DNA from: a virus | Direction: 5' to 3' (one strand) | DNA: 55,522 nucleotides | IMG/VR virus record: IMGVR_UViG_3300023184_009494 | Span: 1-55,522 of that record | In this document: positions 1 through 9,990 of the stretch, piece after piece | Numbering within the stretch: the stretch's first letter is position 1 | Layout of the letters: the number at the start of each line of letters is the position of its first letter | Position numbers and translations under genes: made by a program | The notes under the pieces: model-generated | Database searches by the model: none | Told to the model about the DNA's origin: nothing | What the model saw: only the letters and a program-made list of their open reading frames with translations

Positions 1-71
1 TCTAATACAGGTTCATTGCCAATGACGTCTTTAACTGCATCTGTGAAACGTAAGTTTCTTGTGTGACTCAT
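1..71 (-). CDS. Unknown protein, N-terminal fragment cut by window edge
   Basis: Only the first 23 codons are inside the window. They read MSHTRNLRFTDAVKDVIGNE followed by PVL. The ATG overlaps the stop of the upstream 652-aa gene as ATGA, the arrangement used throughout this minus-strand operon, so it is very probably the next gene of the baseplate/tail-periphery operon. No function can be read from so short a piece. Confidence 0.6.
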   Translation of the reverse strand, partial: MSHTRNLRFTDAVKDVIGNEPVL

Positions 72-2026
72 GTCATGAACTCTCTATTTGACTTTACATA
101 TGACCCATAAAAAGAAATATTGATAGATCCCGTGTTGAACTGAACATCATGGCCGTCGGCGTTCTTAAGATCATAAAAGTAAGAAGAAGAAAGTATTGTG
201 CCGCGACCAACAAGTAAAGATCCTGCATCAGGAAAATCAACTTTTATATTTTTTAGGGCGGGCCTTGTCTTTGAAGCTGCCAATATTAATTTTTGTCCTG
301 GGTATACAAGGTATGGTGACGGGTTTTTATTCCCAGCAAATGATTGTGTATAAAGTAAGAAAGTATCTTCAGAGGGAAAACTTGCTAATTTGGTCGCCAT
401 GTTGGTGACAAAGATCTCTCTTTCTGTTGAACTTGAAACATAATAAGGATTTTTTATATTTTCGACTGCTCTAGTCGGGTCTATCATTGAAAATTCTTTT
501 CCAAATATTGAATTCCCACTTGGTTCAAATCCGGTCAATCCTCGACCCACACAATTAGAAGAAAGAACAGAAGTATTATTGGAATTCCATTTGACAAATT
601 TATTTTGCATAAAAATGTCAAATTTACTAATTAAGTCAGAAGTGTTCATTCCGTAAAATTCATCAAAAGATTTAAATAAAAATCCATTGGAAATTCCTGC
701 AGTGGATTTAATTTGAACACTTCCCGTAAAAAATCTTTTATTAGGATCTGCATCAGCTACATAAGAGACAGAAGCAGCTTCTTTGTTTTCTTCTTGACCT
801 GAAGTCAAAACTATTGTAGGGGCATGATCATCAGGTGTAGCGTAGCAAAATATATCTTTTATCAAATCATCAGAGTGAGTTATTAGATCATGACACACTA
901 TGTCTCTAATCTTTAAAGACCCGTAAGGTTGTTGTGACATTAAAGATAATGTAATCCCAGGCCCTCCTGCATCATAGAACCCAACATAATACCCAGGAGG
1001 TTCAATAGCCGTTCCCATATATGTGTAGTTGTTACCAGAAGATGTTGTTTGTGGAATGATTGTTTTATCAAAAAACCAACTTGATCCAAACATGAACGGT
1101 ATTTCAAATACCACTTTTTCAATTAAAAAGGGTCTGTCTATAGGTAACTCAAATGTCTCATTTGATGAAGCATCATAATCACTATTTCGTGTGATGCTTT
1201 TAGGATAATCACCTGTTGAAATTTCAACACCATTTATCGAATTAATTTCTTTCCCAACCCAATCTGTTGATTGAATAAGATTAGTGGCATTAATTGCATA
1301 TCTATGTGGATCATTACTTCCAGAAATGCATACATTTCCAAAGCAGTCAAATCCGAATCTGTCTTCTGTTGCAAGCCCGCCTATAGTTCCTCCAGCGTAA
1401 TCAATAGTCTTAAAACAGAATTTTTCAAATGGACCAACAATATCATGTTGTGCCGTAGCAGGTATATTCCACTGTCCTTGATTTATATTTAGATAGTAGA
1501 TGCTACTACTATTTGACAACATCTTTGTCTTTTGATTTACTGGAAAAGACATTCTAATCTGTGTCTTGTTCATCAATCCAGTTGAAAAGCTCCCAGGTTC
1601 ACCAATTGATCCAGCAGATCCTGTTGCATAAAATGAATCTAAAAAATTTCCTTGTTCATGTTGGTTAACCTCTTTAAATGCATCTGAAGAAGAACTATAA
1701 AAAGGGTCAATTCCAGAAACCTGTTCATATCTTCCAGGCTTAAGCGTTCCTGTGACAAAGACACCAGATAATTCAGTCATTAATAGATCGTATGATGAAT
1801 TTCCGCCAGGATAAGCAAATAAGTCTGAAAGAGTTTCTACTCCTCTGTATGCATTTCTATTGTTTGTAACATAATTTCTTGGAAGCCCAGATGGCATATC
1901 CATGATTACGCCTGAGACAAAATTCATTGTTTTTTGATCATTAAAAACAATGTCTTGTTTTGATGCAAAATCTACTGAATCATATCTTGCAACTTCTCTT
2001 CTTGGAAGTATCTTTCTTCTTGACAT
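68..2026 (-). CDS. Large phage structural protein, function unknown
   Basis: A 652-aa protein near the distal end of the minus-strand baseplate operon. Its ATG overlaps the previous stop by one base (TGATG), so it is translationally coupled to the 346-aa gene before it. It is rich in Ser, Asn, Gly and aromatic residues, has no signal peptide or membrane segment, and reads as a mainly beta-structured virion protein. I recognise no named domain. The position downstream of the gp6-like gene matches the T4 order in which gp6 is followed by outer-wedge and fibre-attachment proteins (gp7-gp10), so a peripheral baseplate or tail-fibre-network role is inferred from context only. Confidence 0.6.
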   Translation of the reverse strand: MSRRKILPRREVARYDSVDFASKQDIVFNDQKTMNFVSGVIMDMPSGLPRNYVTNNRNAYRGVETLSDLFAYPGGNSSYDLLMTELSGVFVTGTLKPGRYEQVSGIDPFYSSSSDAFKEVNQHEQGNFLDSFYATGSAGSIGEPGSFSTGLMNKTQIRMSFPVNQKTKMLSNSSSIYYLNINQGQWNIPATAQHDIVGPFEKFCFKTIDYAGGTIGGLATEDRFGFDCFGNVCISGSNDPHRYAINATNLIQSTDWVGKEINSINGVEISTGDYPKSITRNSDYDASSNETFELPIDRPFLIEKVVFEIPFMFGSSWFFDKTIIPQTTSSGNNYTYMGTAIEPPGYYVGFYDAGGPGITLSLMSQQPYGSLKIRDIVCHDLITHSDDLIKDIFCYATPDDHAPTIVLTSGQEENKEAASVSYVADADPNKRFFTGSVQIKSTAGISNGFLFKSFDEFYGMNTSDLISKFDIFMQNKFVKWNSNNTSVLSSNCVGRGLTGFEPSGNSIFGKEFSMIDPTRAVENIKNPYYVSSSTEREIFVTNMATKLASFPSEDTFLLYTQSFAGNKNPSPYLVYPGQKLILAASKTRPALKNIKVDFPDAGSLLVGRGTILSSSYFYDLKNADGHDVQFNTGSINISFYGSYVKSNREFMT

Positions 2027-3066
2027 CAGTAAGTTAAGCCTCCGTAAGCTATTGAATCTGTACCATTTTGGCTGATGTTATCATACATAAATCCCGTTGA
2101 TGCGGATTTTTCTTTTTTTGAAATATAGGTTGTTCCCTGTCCGCGCATTTTGTTTACAACTTCAATTAAGTCAGAAGTATAATTTGAAGTTGTATCTGTG
2201 CCTCGTGGAGGAACTTTATCTTCAAAAGGAGCTAAATAATTTACTCCGTCATTAAAGTAAAAAATGCTTGAACCTAAATGACGAACAACATCTCCCTCGT
2301 CATTTTGCATTGTTATGTCTTCTCCAAGATCCAAGAACACATTGTTGTTCTGTCTTGTTGGTTCGTAATAATCTACAGATGTAATATAATCTGAAGCCAA
2401 GAACATTGTTGAATTTCCGCTTCCAAATTGTCCTCTGACTCCTTGAGGCTCAAAGGGAACGTTAATGCTAAATTTTGAAATTATAGGTCTAATTGGAAAT
2501 GGCTCTATGATGCCGTTGAGAATATAATTTTCTAACTGATTTGAATCATTAGTCACAATAGGAAATGTGATCATGTTCTCAATAGGTTTATCTTCTTCTT
2601 GTAATCCAATAAAGTAAATTGGATTGAATATGTCAATTTCTTGATAGTAATCTTTATCAACGACGCTTATTTCGCTGACGCCAAGGCAAAGTGGTTTTAT
2701 TAAGTGACCAGGAGTTCCTGCTGATATCTTGACTGTTCCTGCAATCCAATGATTAAAATTAGTAATTTCAATACCATTTCTATAAGAATCTAGATTTACA
2801 GACGATGAAAGATAATTGTGACTCTTTGGAGTAGTTGAAGATTTTGCTCTAGTTTGTCCTCTTCCAAAGAGTCCCGCGACATTAATCGATCCAGAAACTG
2901 CTCTTGCAATTGATCGATCAACAAAATAAGAAGTATCTTTTAGTCTAATCTGTTCTTTTGTTGAAAAATAGCTTTCATCACAATCAATTGATATAAAAGA
3001 TATGTCTTTTTTAAAACCTCTGTCATTTGACTTTGGTTTTTGTGAAGGTTCTGAAGAATCTGTCAT
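2026..3066 (-). CDS. Probable baseplate-operon structural protein, unknown
   Basis: 346 aa with no recognised domain. The first 25 residues are polar and probably flexible (many Ser, Lys and Pro). The remainder is soluble, with several GxGxS-type turns and a Gly/Ser/Tyr-rich C terminus ending AYGGLTY. There is no membrane segment. It sits between the 1171-aa LamG protein and the 652-aa protein with almost no spacing and overlaps the latter by one base, so all three are likely co-transcribed and co-translated. A role as a small wedge or linker subunit is inferred from gene order, not from its sequence. Confidence 0.55.
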   Translation of the reverse strand: MTDSSEPSQKPKSNDRGFKKDISFISIDCDESYFSTKEQIRLKDTSYFVDRSIARAVSGSINVAGLFGRGQTRAKSSTTPKSHNYLSSSVNLDSYRNGIEITNFNHWIAGTVKISAGTPGHLIKPLCLGVSEISVVDKDYYQEIDIFNPIYFIGLQEEDKPIENMITFPIVTNDSNQLENYILNGIIEPFPIRPIISKFSINVPFEPQGVRGQFGSGNSTMFLASDYITSVDYYEPTRQNNNVFLDLGEDITMQNDEGDVVRHLGSSIFYFNDGVNYLAPFEDKVPPRGTDTTSNYTSDLIEVVNKMRGQGTTYISKKEKSASTGFMYDNISQNGTDSIAYGGLTY

Positions 3067-3075
3067 AGGAAAACC

Positions 3076-6000
3076 TTAATATTTCTTTAAAGATCCAACA
3101 ATCTGTTGCACCAATAAACTATCGTTGATAACCTGTTTATCGCCCATGTAGTTTTCACTATGTCTATACTCCGTCTTGTGACGCTCTAAAATATGAGATT
3201 CTATAACAAAGTTTGTTCCTTTGTATTTTGTCTTGCCAGGAACAATCTGTTCTATAAACGATGAAATAGATCCGTCAAACCATCTATAAAATTCTAGAAA
3301 TTTTCTAAAATTCATTTTTTCTGAGAGTCTATTAAAGTAAACATCTCTTAGATTTTCTAGATCTGGATAGTCTGGAGAGAACATGAGGTCCGGATTTCCG
3401 ATTGCATTTCCTATAACTTCAAATGATGAGAACATATTAATGATATCTCTGTCAAGAGCATCTGCTAAAGAAAATTCGATTGATAGTCTAACATCGTCTA
3501 CAGGTTCTTCTTGTGCAAAGGCACTTCTATGAGCATACGAAGGTACTGATGATGCCCATGGGTTTTCATTGATTAGAACAGGGTCTTCAAAGCTTCTAAT
3601 TCTTATTTTGTCATCTGTTGATGCTTCATCAAAAGCAGGAGAGAGATAGCCGTAGCTAAACATGTCTCCAATAACAACTTCTGATCCTGTAACAAATCCT
3701 GTCCCAGACAAGAACATGTTATGTTGACTATAGTCGACGAAAGATATGTTTCCTAAAGAGTCAGCATTTCTATCTATCTGTTTTGACAGAGAATCTATTC
3801 TAAGTTTATTGTAAGAACCAGATATATTCTTGACAAAGTTATATTCTACGAATGGATCAGAAGCACCAGTAGATTTGTAATTTCTGACATGCTCTTTCCA
3901 TTCTTCGTCATTGACAAATTTTGACCAAAATCTAAAATTTGAAGCCCACCCTATAAAGTCAGAAGTTCTAGCTATATTATCTGAAACTGAAGTTGTATCA
4001 TTTAAGAAAGAATATCCTGCGCTAGAATTTATTTGTTGATTGTTACCGATGCTTACAAATGTTCCTGATGCATTTAAAGTTGAAGATATTGTTCTAAATG
4101 CATTTCCTTCAGATGCAGCCTGCTCATTGAAAAAAGTCTCTGTCTGATCTATAAAAACTAAGTCACCCCATTCTGATTTCCCGGCTCTAAGGCAATATGA
4201 AGATGAAAGATAATCCAAACCAATTTCATCAGATCTTTTATGACCAAAAGAAATGTTCCATTTGTCACCGTCAAAAATGCCTAATCCAGGCAAATTTAAA
4301 GACATGGAAAGAACAGGTGAAGCAGAGCTCATTCCCGACCGAGCATAGGCTTTTATTTGAGCAGGTACTCCCTTTTTCTTTTGAGTTGCAACAACATTGA
4401 CAAGAAGACCAGGGTGTGAATTTAATGAACTTCCTGTAACAAGCATTCTAAATAGAGATTGATTTACAGTGTTATTTAATTTATTTTTTGGAAATTTATA
4501 TAAAGCTTCTACAGTCCATGATCCTGAAGTCAATAGGCCGTCCGACAGATTTGTTGTTCCTAGATTATTACCCAATGAGTCATGATAAAAGCTTCCTGCT
4601 GGCAATGGAAAACCAGGTTCAAGTCTTGAAGAAGACAAATAAGGAGTTGACACAAGTGAAGAACCGATAAAATCGATCATTGCACCTAACTCCATCTTTT
4701 TTTCTCTTGAATTTGTTAGAGACTTTGTTGTGCTTCCGCCATATTCTCTAATTTTTAGACTATTGTCAGGATCTATTCCTACAGACCTAAGGAACGTTCT
4801 AATGCTATGTTGTGTTCCTTTTGACCTAATAACTTGAGGTATATTTACAAGAATTCTTCTAAGAATTAGAGCTTGTAATTTCTTTAGAGGAAGATTTTCA
4901 TCTGACGAAGTTGTATATCCATCGATATCTTCGGCTTCTGAATATTGAGCAATAGTTGAACTATTAAAGAACGGCGGTATATAGAATCCATAGCTTCTCA
5001 CTATGTCTTCAAGAAAATTGTCAGGTACTGTGTCAATTGTATCGTAATCAACGGTTCTAAGAGTTCCAAATGCATCAATAAACAACTTAATATCATCAAA
5101 AAATTTTGCCCAAATATAGAGGAAAGAAAGAATTATTTGAGCTGAACCTTTTTGACCTTGCCCAGGTATTCCTGATCCACCATATGCATCTCCTGAATTT
5201 CCTTCTATGTTTTCAAATCCATCCTGTGATGCTCCTTCAAGCAAATAATGCTGAGGAATAAGTTTTAGAATAATGTTTGGATTTGCTGCATCATAGCTTT
5301 TTGCTGTTGCAAGCAATGTTTCATTTAGGTTCATTATGTTTGGTGAGGCTGGAAATAGAATTTTTTTGAATTCTTGTCTTTCATTTTTAACAGGATTTAA
5401 AGTGTCAAGAGATGCATCAACTCTCAGACTTCCTGTAAAGTTCATAATTGTAGAGTGTAAAGAGTTTCCTGAACTATCAAGAACAACGGCATTTACAGCG
5501 TCATTTGGTGAAAACAAAGATAGCGGCGGAGGAGGCTCATTAAATCTGTAATATAACTTTAACTCAGGTATTGAATATAGACCCCGCGTAGCATTTGTGC
5601 GCTGTTGGCTTTCATTTCTTGCAGAATGAAATATTCTTAATTCGTCAAGTGTTCCGCTTAGCGTTTGAGATGGCACAACAAGGTTTCCCATAGAATAAAA
5701 AGAAGATCCTGAGCCAATTAAAAGATCTACTGCATCAATATTTAATTTTCTGATATTAACTGAATTAATGCTTTGATTTGCTAGTGCTTCATTGACATAG
5801 AATTGCAAATAATTTTGTGAATCTGAGTTTTCTTTATTTATTGTTGCACAGATATGATTATAAGATCCTTTGCTTAGAATTGTAGTTACCTTATTTCTAA
5901 AAGATCCAGAAGTTATGCATAAACTAGCTGTTGCATATATTGTTGAAACTGTAGGTTCAAGATAAAGAGAAAAACCTTCAGATTCTGATGAAATTTTCTG

Positions 6001-6591
6001 CAAAATTACCTGACTATCATTTGCAATTGTCGGTAAGAACAATTGAGCTTCTATTGTAAATGACTTGTCGGGATTTGGAGTTATAACGGGATCACCAAGC
6101 GAATTTTTTGATAATTCAGGATACAGGAAACCAGTTTTATCTTTTACAGAAATCCATGTTCCAAGATTTGCAAGATATCCATTTGATGGATCCTCTCCAA
6201 CTTTAGTACCTGAAAATTGAAGAGCACCTGACCATGTTGGAAAATTATCAAATACCCATTTTTCAAAACCATTGATTTTCTCTAAAAATGATTCAACTTC
6301 TTTTTTTGATCCATCAAAAGGAAAGCTATTAATAATATTGTTAAATGCTTCGTTTACTTTTACTTCTGCTGAAGAGAAAAAAGTATGATTTTCAAATTTT
6401 GACCAATCAACATTTAGTTGTTGCGTATTCTTTAGTGGGTAACTAAGTGGATCATACTTAAATGACCCTGAATCTCTTGAATTTGTATTATCAAGATTTG
6501 CATCCTGATAATTCATCTGAACAGGTCTTGCATCAAGCTGCGAAGCACGCATCCATGCCGGCGTATATGGTTGTTTTGATCTCGTCGACAT
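3076..6591 (-). CDS. 1171-aa baseplate/tail protein with two LamG-like domains and gpI/gp7-like core
   Basis: A mosaic virion protein. Residues about 165-350 form a LamG/concanavalin-A-like domain: it opens with SFTIEAQLFLP, has a middle segment resembling a lectin strand, and closes with GTLDELRIFHSARNES and YYRFNEP. Residues about 575-625 (NIPQVIRSKGTQHSIRTFLR, then GIDP and IREYGG) look like the core seen in P2 gpI and T4 gp7-type tail proteins, in which an orphan chain is inserted into the wedge. Residues about 687-900 form a second, more divergent LamG-like sandwich ending in a strand containing FRFWSKFVNDEEW. It lies two genes after gp6, where T4 has gp7 (1032 aa), and is of similar size. 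I infer a wedge protein that carries carbohydrate- or surface-binding modules. The LamG calls are more secure than the gpI/gp7 call. Confidence 0.65.
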   Translation of the reverse strand: MSTRSKQPYTPAWMRASQLDARPVQMNYQDANLDNTNSRDSGSFKYDPLSYPLKNTQQLNVDWSKFENHTFFSSAEVKVNEAFNNIINSFPFDGSKKEVESFLEKINGFEKWVFDNFPTWSGALQFSGTKVGEDPSNGYLANLGTWISVKDKTGFLYPELSKNSLGDPVITPNPDKSFTIEAQLFLPTIANDSQVILQKISSESEGFSLYLEPTVSTIYATASLCITSGSFRNKVTTILSKGSYNHICATINKENSDSQNYLQFYVNEALANQSINSVNIRKLNIDAVDLLIGSGSSFYSMGNLVVPSQTLSGTLDELRIFHSARNESQQRTNATRGLYSIPELKLYYRFNEPPPPLSLFSPNDAVNAVVLDSSGNSLHSTIMNFTGSLRVDASLDTLNPVKNERQEFKKILFPASPNIMNLNETLLATAKSYDAANPNIILKLIPQHYLLEGASQDGFENIEGNSGDAYGGSGIPGQGQKGSAQIILSFLYIWAKFFDDIKLFIDAFGTLRTVDYDTIDTVPDNFLEDIVRSYGFYIPPFFNSSTIAQYSEAEDIDGYTTSSDENLPLKKLQALILRRILVNIPQVIRSKGTQHSIRTFLRSVGIDPDNSLKIREYGGSTTKSLTNSREKKMELGAMIDFIGSSLVSTPYLSSSRLEPGFPLPAGSFYHDSLGNNLGTTNLSDGLLTSGSWTVEALYKFPKNKLNNTVNQSLFRMLVTGSSLNSHPGLLVNVVATQKKKGVPAQIKAYARSGMSSASPVLSMSLNLPGLGIFDGDKWNISFGHKRSDEIGLDYLSSSYCLRAGKSEWGDLVFIDQTETFFNEQAASEGNAFRTISSTLNASGTFVSIGNNQQINSSAGYSFLNDTTSVSDNIARTSDFIGWASNFRFWSKFVNDEEWKEHVRNYKSTGASDPFVEYNFVKNISGSYNKLRIDSLSKQIDRNADSLGNISFVDYSQHNMFLSGTGFVTGSEVVIGDMFSYGYLSPAFDEASTDDKIRIRSFEDPVLINENPWASSVPSYAHRSAFAQEEPVDDVRLSIEFSLADALDRDIINMFSSFEVIGNAIGNPDLMFSPDYPDLENLRDVYFNRLSEKMNFRKFLEFYRWFDGSISSFIEQIVPGKTKYKGTNFVIESHILERHKTEYRHSENYMGDKQVINDSLLVQQIVGSLKKY

Positions 6592-6603
6592 TCGAGTTTT
6601 CTC

Positions 6604-8097
6604 TTAATCTATTCTAAATGATGTAGAAGCACTGGGAAAAAATAATTTACTGCCATTCAAAGATAACATTATATCAACTATATACACTCTTCCAACCAAC
6701 AGAGGAGAAGTATAGAGAATAAAAAACATTCCTGAAGCATCACTAGATACTTTTGTTGAATTCATTATGTCGTCAAAAGGAACAACAATTTCTTTTGTTG
6801 CAGTATCTCTTATGCTGTAAAAAACATTTTTAAGGACAACACCTGGAAGATCAACAGGTAGCTTTACAACTTTTATTAAAGGAGTATTTTTATCAAATAT
6901 GTTAACTCTAAAATTTGGATTATTTCCTTTAAGGTAGGCATTCTGAACACCTGTAACACTGACTTGAAACCTTGAAGAACTTTGTGACGTAGACGTTCTA
7001 TTTGGTTTTCTAACTATAACATCATCACCTGTCGAATAGACAACAGACAAATCATTTGAAACCCATTGAGTATGAAATTTTACTGAACCTGATTCCAATA
7101 TTTTTGAAGAAATAACCGGGTCATTTGAAGGAACTACAATTGTAGAGCTATAAACACCAGTAACATGATTTATTCCTCTTGAAAATTGTGATCCAGAGTA
7201 ATAAAGGTCATAGCTTCCACTTGGGTATTCTGTTGAAAGCTTAAAGGTTAGACTGTTATTTCCTGATATCTCAGAGCTTGATGAAACAATATTTTTAACT
7301 TGACCTTGCACGTAATTATAGAGATTTATACTGCACGAAGTGTCAAAGACTAAATTTAGAGTATCATCATTTATTGAATCATTGTAGCCGTAAACGAGCT
7401 GAGGTCTTTTGCTTTCATCATAAGCGTGGCGACTTCCAAATCTTTTAACAAAATAAGTTCTGTTATCTGTCTCTAGTTGTGATGCAAAAGATAACCTAAA
7501 ACCTTGATCAGGTAATTCTTTTGACAAAGTTGAAGATAATATTTTTGTAACATCAATTAGAAGATCTTCTGTTCCAGATTTAAAAAATTGCGTACATTTG
7601 GTTGTTACAAAAGATGCTGATCCAGTGATATAATCTCCAGGTGAAGAAGCAGCTGTTGAAAGATTGCAACCAGGCAAGAACCACTCTTTACCAAATGAAG
7701 ATGATAACCAGTTGCACGAATCTTTGTCTGAATAATATGACGAATCTTTTCCTGAACCCTCTTCAAAAGAAGCGGAAAGTGGGTATAAGTCGACATTAAA
7801 ATTGACTGGATTTGTTTGACCTCCAAAGACATCTTTAAGCGAAATTTTGCACCAAAAACTTGAATCATTGACATCAATAAGCCCTGAAGATACGTCATCT
7901 TTTAGTTGCTGTAAGTCAAAATGAATTAAAAGACGAGATAATTCAGTATTTTTAATATTGTTTGTTTTTGTAACTCCATAAAGCTTGAACAAGTCAAGAG
8001 ATGCTGCAAGACCTATGTTTGACGAAACAACAGGAACTGAATTAACAATTTTATTTGTAACATATGAATCTTTATCGGCTGGAAGAGATTTATACAT
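6604..8097 (-). CDS. Structural protein with DNRLRE-like domain
   Basis: 497 aa, overlapping the start of its operon neighbour, the gp6-like gene, by 8 bp. Residues about 50-235 follow the pattern of the DNRLRE / CBM-like fold found in surface proteins: a strand LSRLLIHFDL, then a segment with FEEGSGKDSSYYSDKD and NWLSS, then a DVTKILSS helix, a GFRLSF strand, and a closing strand around KRPQLVYGY. The C-terminal half looks like beta-sandwich repeats (for example STEYPSGSYDLYYSGSQF) typical of tail-fibre shafts. There are no membrane segments. The likely role is an outer-baseplate or adhesion protein. The domain assignment rests on pattern only, and an unrelated all-beta virion protein remains possible. 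Confidence 0.5.
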   Translation of the reverse strand: MYKSLPADKDSYVTNKIVNSVPVVSSNIGLAASLDLFKLYGVTKTNNIKNTELSRLLIHFDLQQLKDDVSSGLIDVNDSSFWCKISLKDVFGGQTNPVNFNVDLYPLSASFEEGSGKDSSYYSDKDSCNWLSSSFGKEWFLPGCNLSTAASSPGDYITGSASFVTTKCTQFFKSGTEDLLIDVTKILSSTLSKELPDQGFRLSFASQLETDNRTYFVKRFGSRHAYDESKRPQLVYGYNDSINDDTLNLVFDTSCSINLYNYVQGQVKNIVSSSSEISGNNSLTFKLSTEYPSGSYDLYYSGSQFSRGINHVTGVYSSTIVVPSNDPVISSKILESGSVKFHTQWVSNDLSVVYSTGDDVIVRKPNRTSTSQSSSRFQVSVTGVQNAYLKGNNPNFRVNIFDKNTPLIKVVKLPVDLPGVVLKNVFYSIRDTATKEIVVPFDDIMNSTKVSSDASGMFFILYTSPLLVGRVYIVDIMLSLNGSKLFFPSASTSFRID

Positions 8098-9952
8098 TTG
8101 AAACTGCCTTCCCTGTTATGTTTATATCCGGATATTTGACTTCAAATATAGCACCTGTAGGTGGATAAAGAATTTGATTTCTAGTATTAAGTTGAACATC
8201 AAAAGCAATTGGTGAATATTGCTTGTTTTTTACTGTGCCATACATGTTATTGAACTGTATCTTATCAACCGCTATGACTCCGGGTTTAGAGAAAATTATA
8301 CTAATAATGTCAGACATTACTATTGGTTGATTTATATGAAAATTCTTTACATTAAAATAAGATTGAAGATCTGATATTATGCTTTGTAAAAGCGTGCTCT
8401 TATTGAGCGCAGGATCTGCTACAATTTGAAAATATAGTTCTAAATTAATAATTGCAGCGTCTAAAACGTCAATTGCATCTGAAATCATTCTATAAGAATT
8501 TAGATATCTTTTAAGATTTATCTTAAGTGCATCAGGTGAAGATATTAGCTCCTGATTTGAATTTCTTGAAACTATAAATAGTTGAGCTGCAAGAGGATTG
8601 TTTGGATTCTTTGAAACAGAAGCTCTAAAAACTCTTCCAAAGTTACTTGGCATTGAATACACTCGAGCCATTAAGTCTTCTTTTGTTACAATTCTTTCTT
8701 GTGAATTTTTGACTGAAGGTACAAGTGCTAAAAGTTGGTCTGTTGTCGGTGGATCCTCGCCGCCAGCCGCATCTTTAGGATTTGATACTTCGAGACTTCC
8801 TCTTACTTGTGACTGTAGAGATGTTGATGGATTTTCTGGAAATATCATCGATATATTTAAAGTATCTCTAATGGACTTAGGAGGCACATTGTGTTCGAGA
8901 CCTCCTCCGTATCTATAAGTTATAGCAAGCGATGTATTTGATGCAGCAACACCAAGCGTTGCAGTTTTTAACATTTTTTGAGGATTAATAGATACTCTAG
9001 AGAAAGTCTGCGAATATGGTAGAGCAATTGCAAATTCTGAAGGATCTGGGATAACGTCATCTTCAAGACTGTTAGCCGTTCCTCCACCTAGTGTTAAAGT
9101 TGTACTTCTATTGCCAAGAGACATTTCTCTTGTAAATCTGTATGGAGCAGGAACTACTTTTAGAGCATCTTTGACTAAAGCATTGTTTCCTGATACATTA
9201 AGAACATTTTTATAAACAACGTCATTTGAAAGGCTGTCAACTTCATAGTATGAATTTCCAAAACCATCAATTATTGAAATTATTTCAGTAACATCTTTTC
9301 GAGAAAGAGTTAGTCTTCTAAACGGTATAAAACTATTTAAAGAAAAGCTTTCGGTTGTTTCTGTTCCTGAGCTACAAAGTCCGCTTTTCTTAAGAATTTT
9401 TGAAACAATATTTCCGCCTATTTTTCTTCCATTTGTAATTAATACATTTTTATCAACAGATATTAAGCCGTTTGAAACATCTAAATTCCAAAATTGAACA
9501 TCTTCTACAAGAGAAAATTGTATTCCTGAGTCTGATCTAACTAATCCACCTGCTGAAATTGTTGGTAAAAGAGAAGGATCAGGAGTTAAATTTCCGTCTT
9601 CAAGAACAGGCACTTCAATATAAAAATCAACATAAACAAGAGCAGGAGATGATCCCACTATAGGAATTCCTGCATTTTTTATTATTTTTTCAATATTATT
9701 GGTCTCTGTTGCCGTATCATAGTTTAGCTCTCCATACAAATGATCCATGTAGAAAGACATGTTATCACCGATATAGGCAGCCATATCCATTAACAGACCT
9801 CCCATAGATGATTCAGAAAAATCTTGAATTCTATCTGGGTAATATTGCCTAGCATAATCTAGAATAACAGTTCTAAATCCATCAAAGTCTCTTGCAAGAT
9901 AATTTCTTTGACGTATATTCTTTAGAGCTGTATTGTTGTCATTTGATGCCAT
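8090..9952 (-). CDS. Baseplate wedge protein, gp6-like (Baseplate J family)
   Basis: 620 aa, close to T4 gp6 (660 aa). The N-terminal 100 residues carry the helical segment typical of gp6/gpJ proteins: GGLLMDMAAYIGDNMSFYMD followed by a short helix ending in NAGI. The central part is beta-rich. Residues about 390-560 hold the Baseplate_J-like block, with VTKEDLMARVYSMPSNFGRV, a strand LFIVSRNSN, and an alternating helix/strand region through residue 560. In myoviruses gp6 dimers form the inner ring that holds the wedges together and switch the baseplate from hexagon to star. The directly preceding gp25-like gene supports the call. The gene has an AGGA ribosome-binding site in the 38-bp gap before its ATG. 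Confidence 0.85.
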   Translation of the reverse strand: MASNDNNTALKNIRQRNYLARDFDGFRTVILDYARQYYPDRIQDFSESSMGGLLMDMAAYIGDNMSFYMDHLYGELNYDTATETNNIEKIIKNAGIPIVGSSPALVYVDFYIEVPVLEDGNLTPDPSLLPTISAGGLVRSDSGIQFSLVEDVQFWNLDVSNGLISVDKNVLITNGRKIGGNIVSKILKKSGLCSSGTETTESFSLNSFIPFRRLTLSRKDVTEIISIIDGFGNSYYEVDSLSNDVVYKNVLNVSGNNALVKDALKVVPAPYRFTREMSLGNRSTTLTLGGGTANSLEDDVIPDPSEFAIALPYSQTFSRVSINPQKMLKTATLGVAASNTSLAITYRYGGGLEHNVPPKSIRDTLNISMIFPENPSTSLQSQVRGSLEVSNPKDAAGGEDPPTTDQLLALVPSVKNSQERIVTKEDLMARVYSMPSNFGRVFRASVSKNPNNPLAAQLFIVSRNSNQELISSPDALKINLKRYLNSYRMISDAIDVLDAAIINLELYFQIVADPALNKSTLLQSIISDLQSYFNVKNFHINQPIVMSDIISIIFSKPGVIAVDKIQFNNMYGTVKNKQYSPIAFDVQLNTRNQILYPPTGAIFEVKYPDINITGKAVSNV

Positions 9953-9990
9953 TTTTTCCTAAATTTATCAATAATAAATAAAAAGTATCG

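Noticed and set aside
7605-7898. 97-aa minus-strand frame inside the DNRLRE-like gene
   Set aside because: Alternative frame of a well-supported gene on the same strand, without separate RBS.
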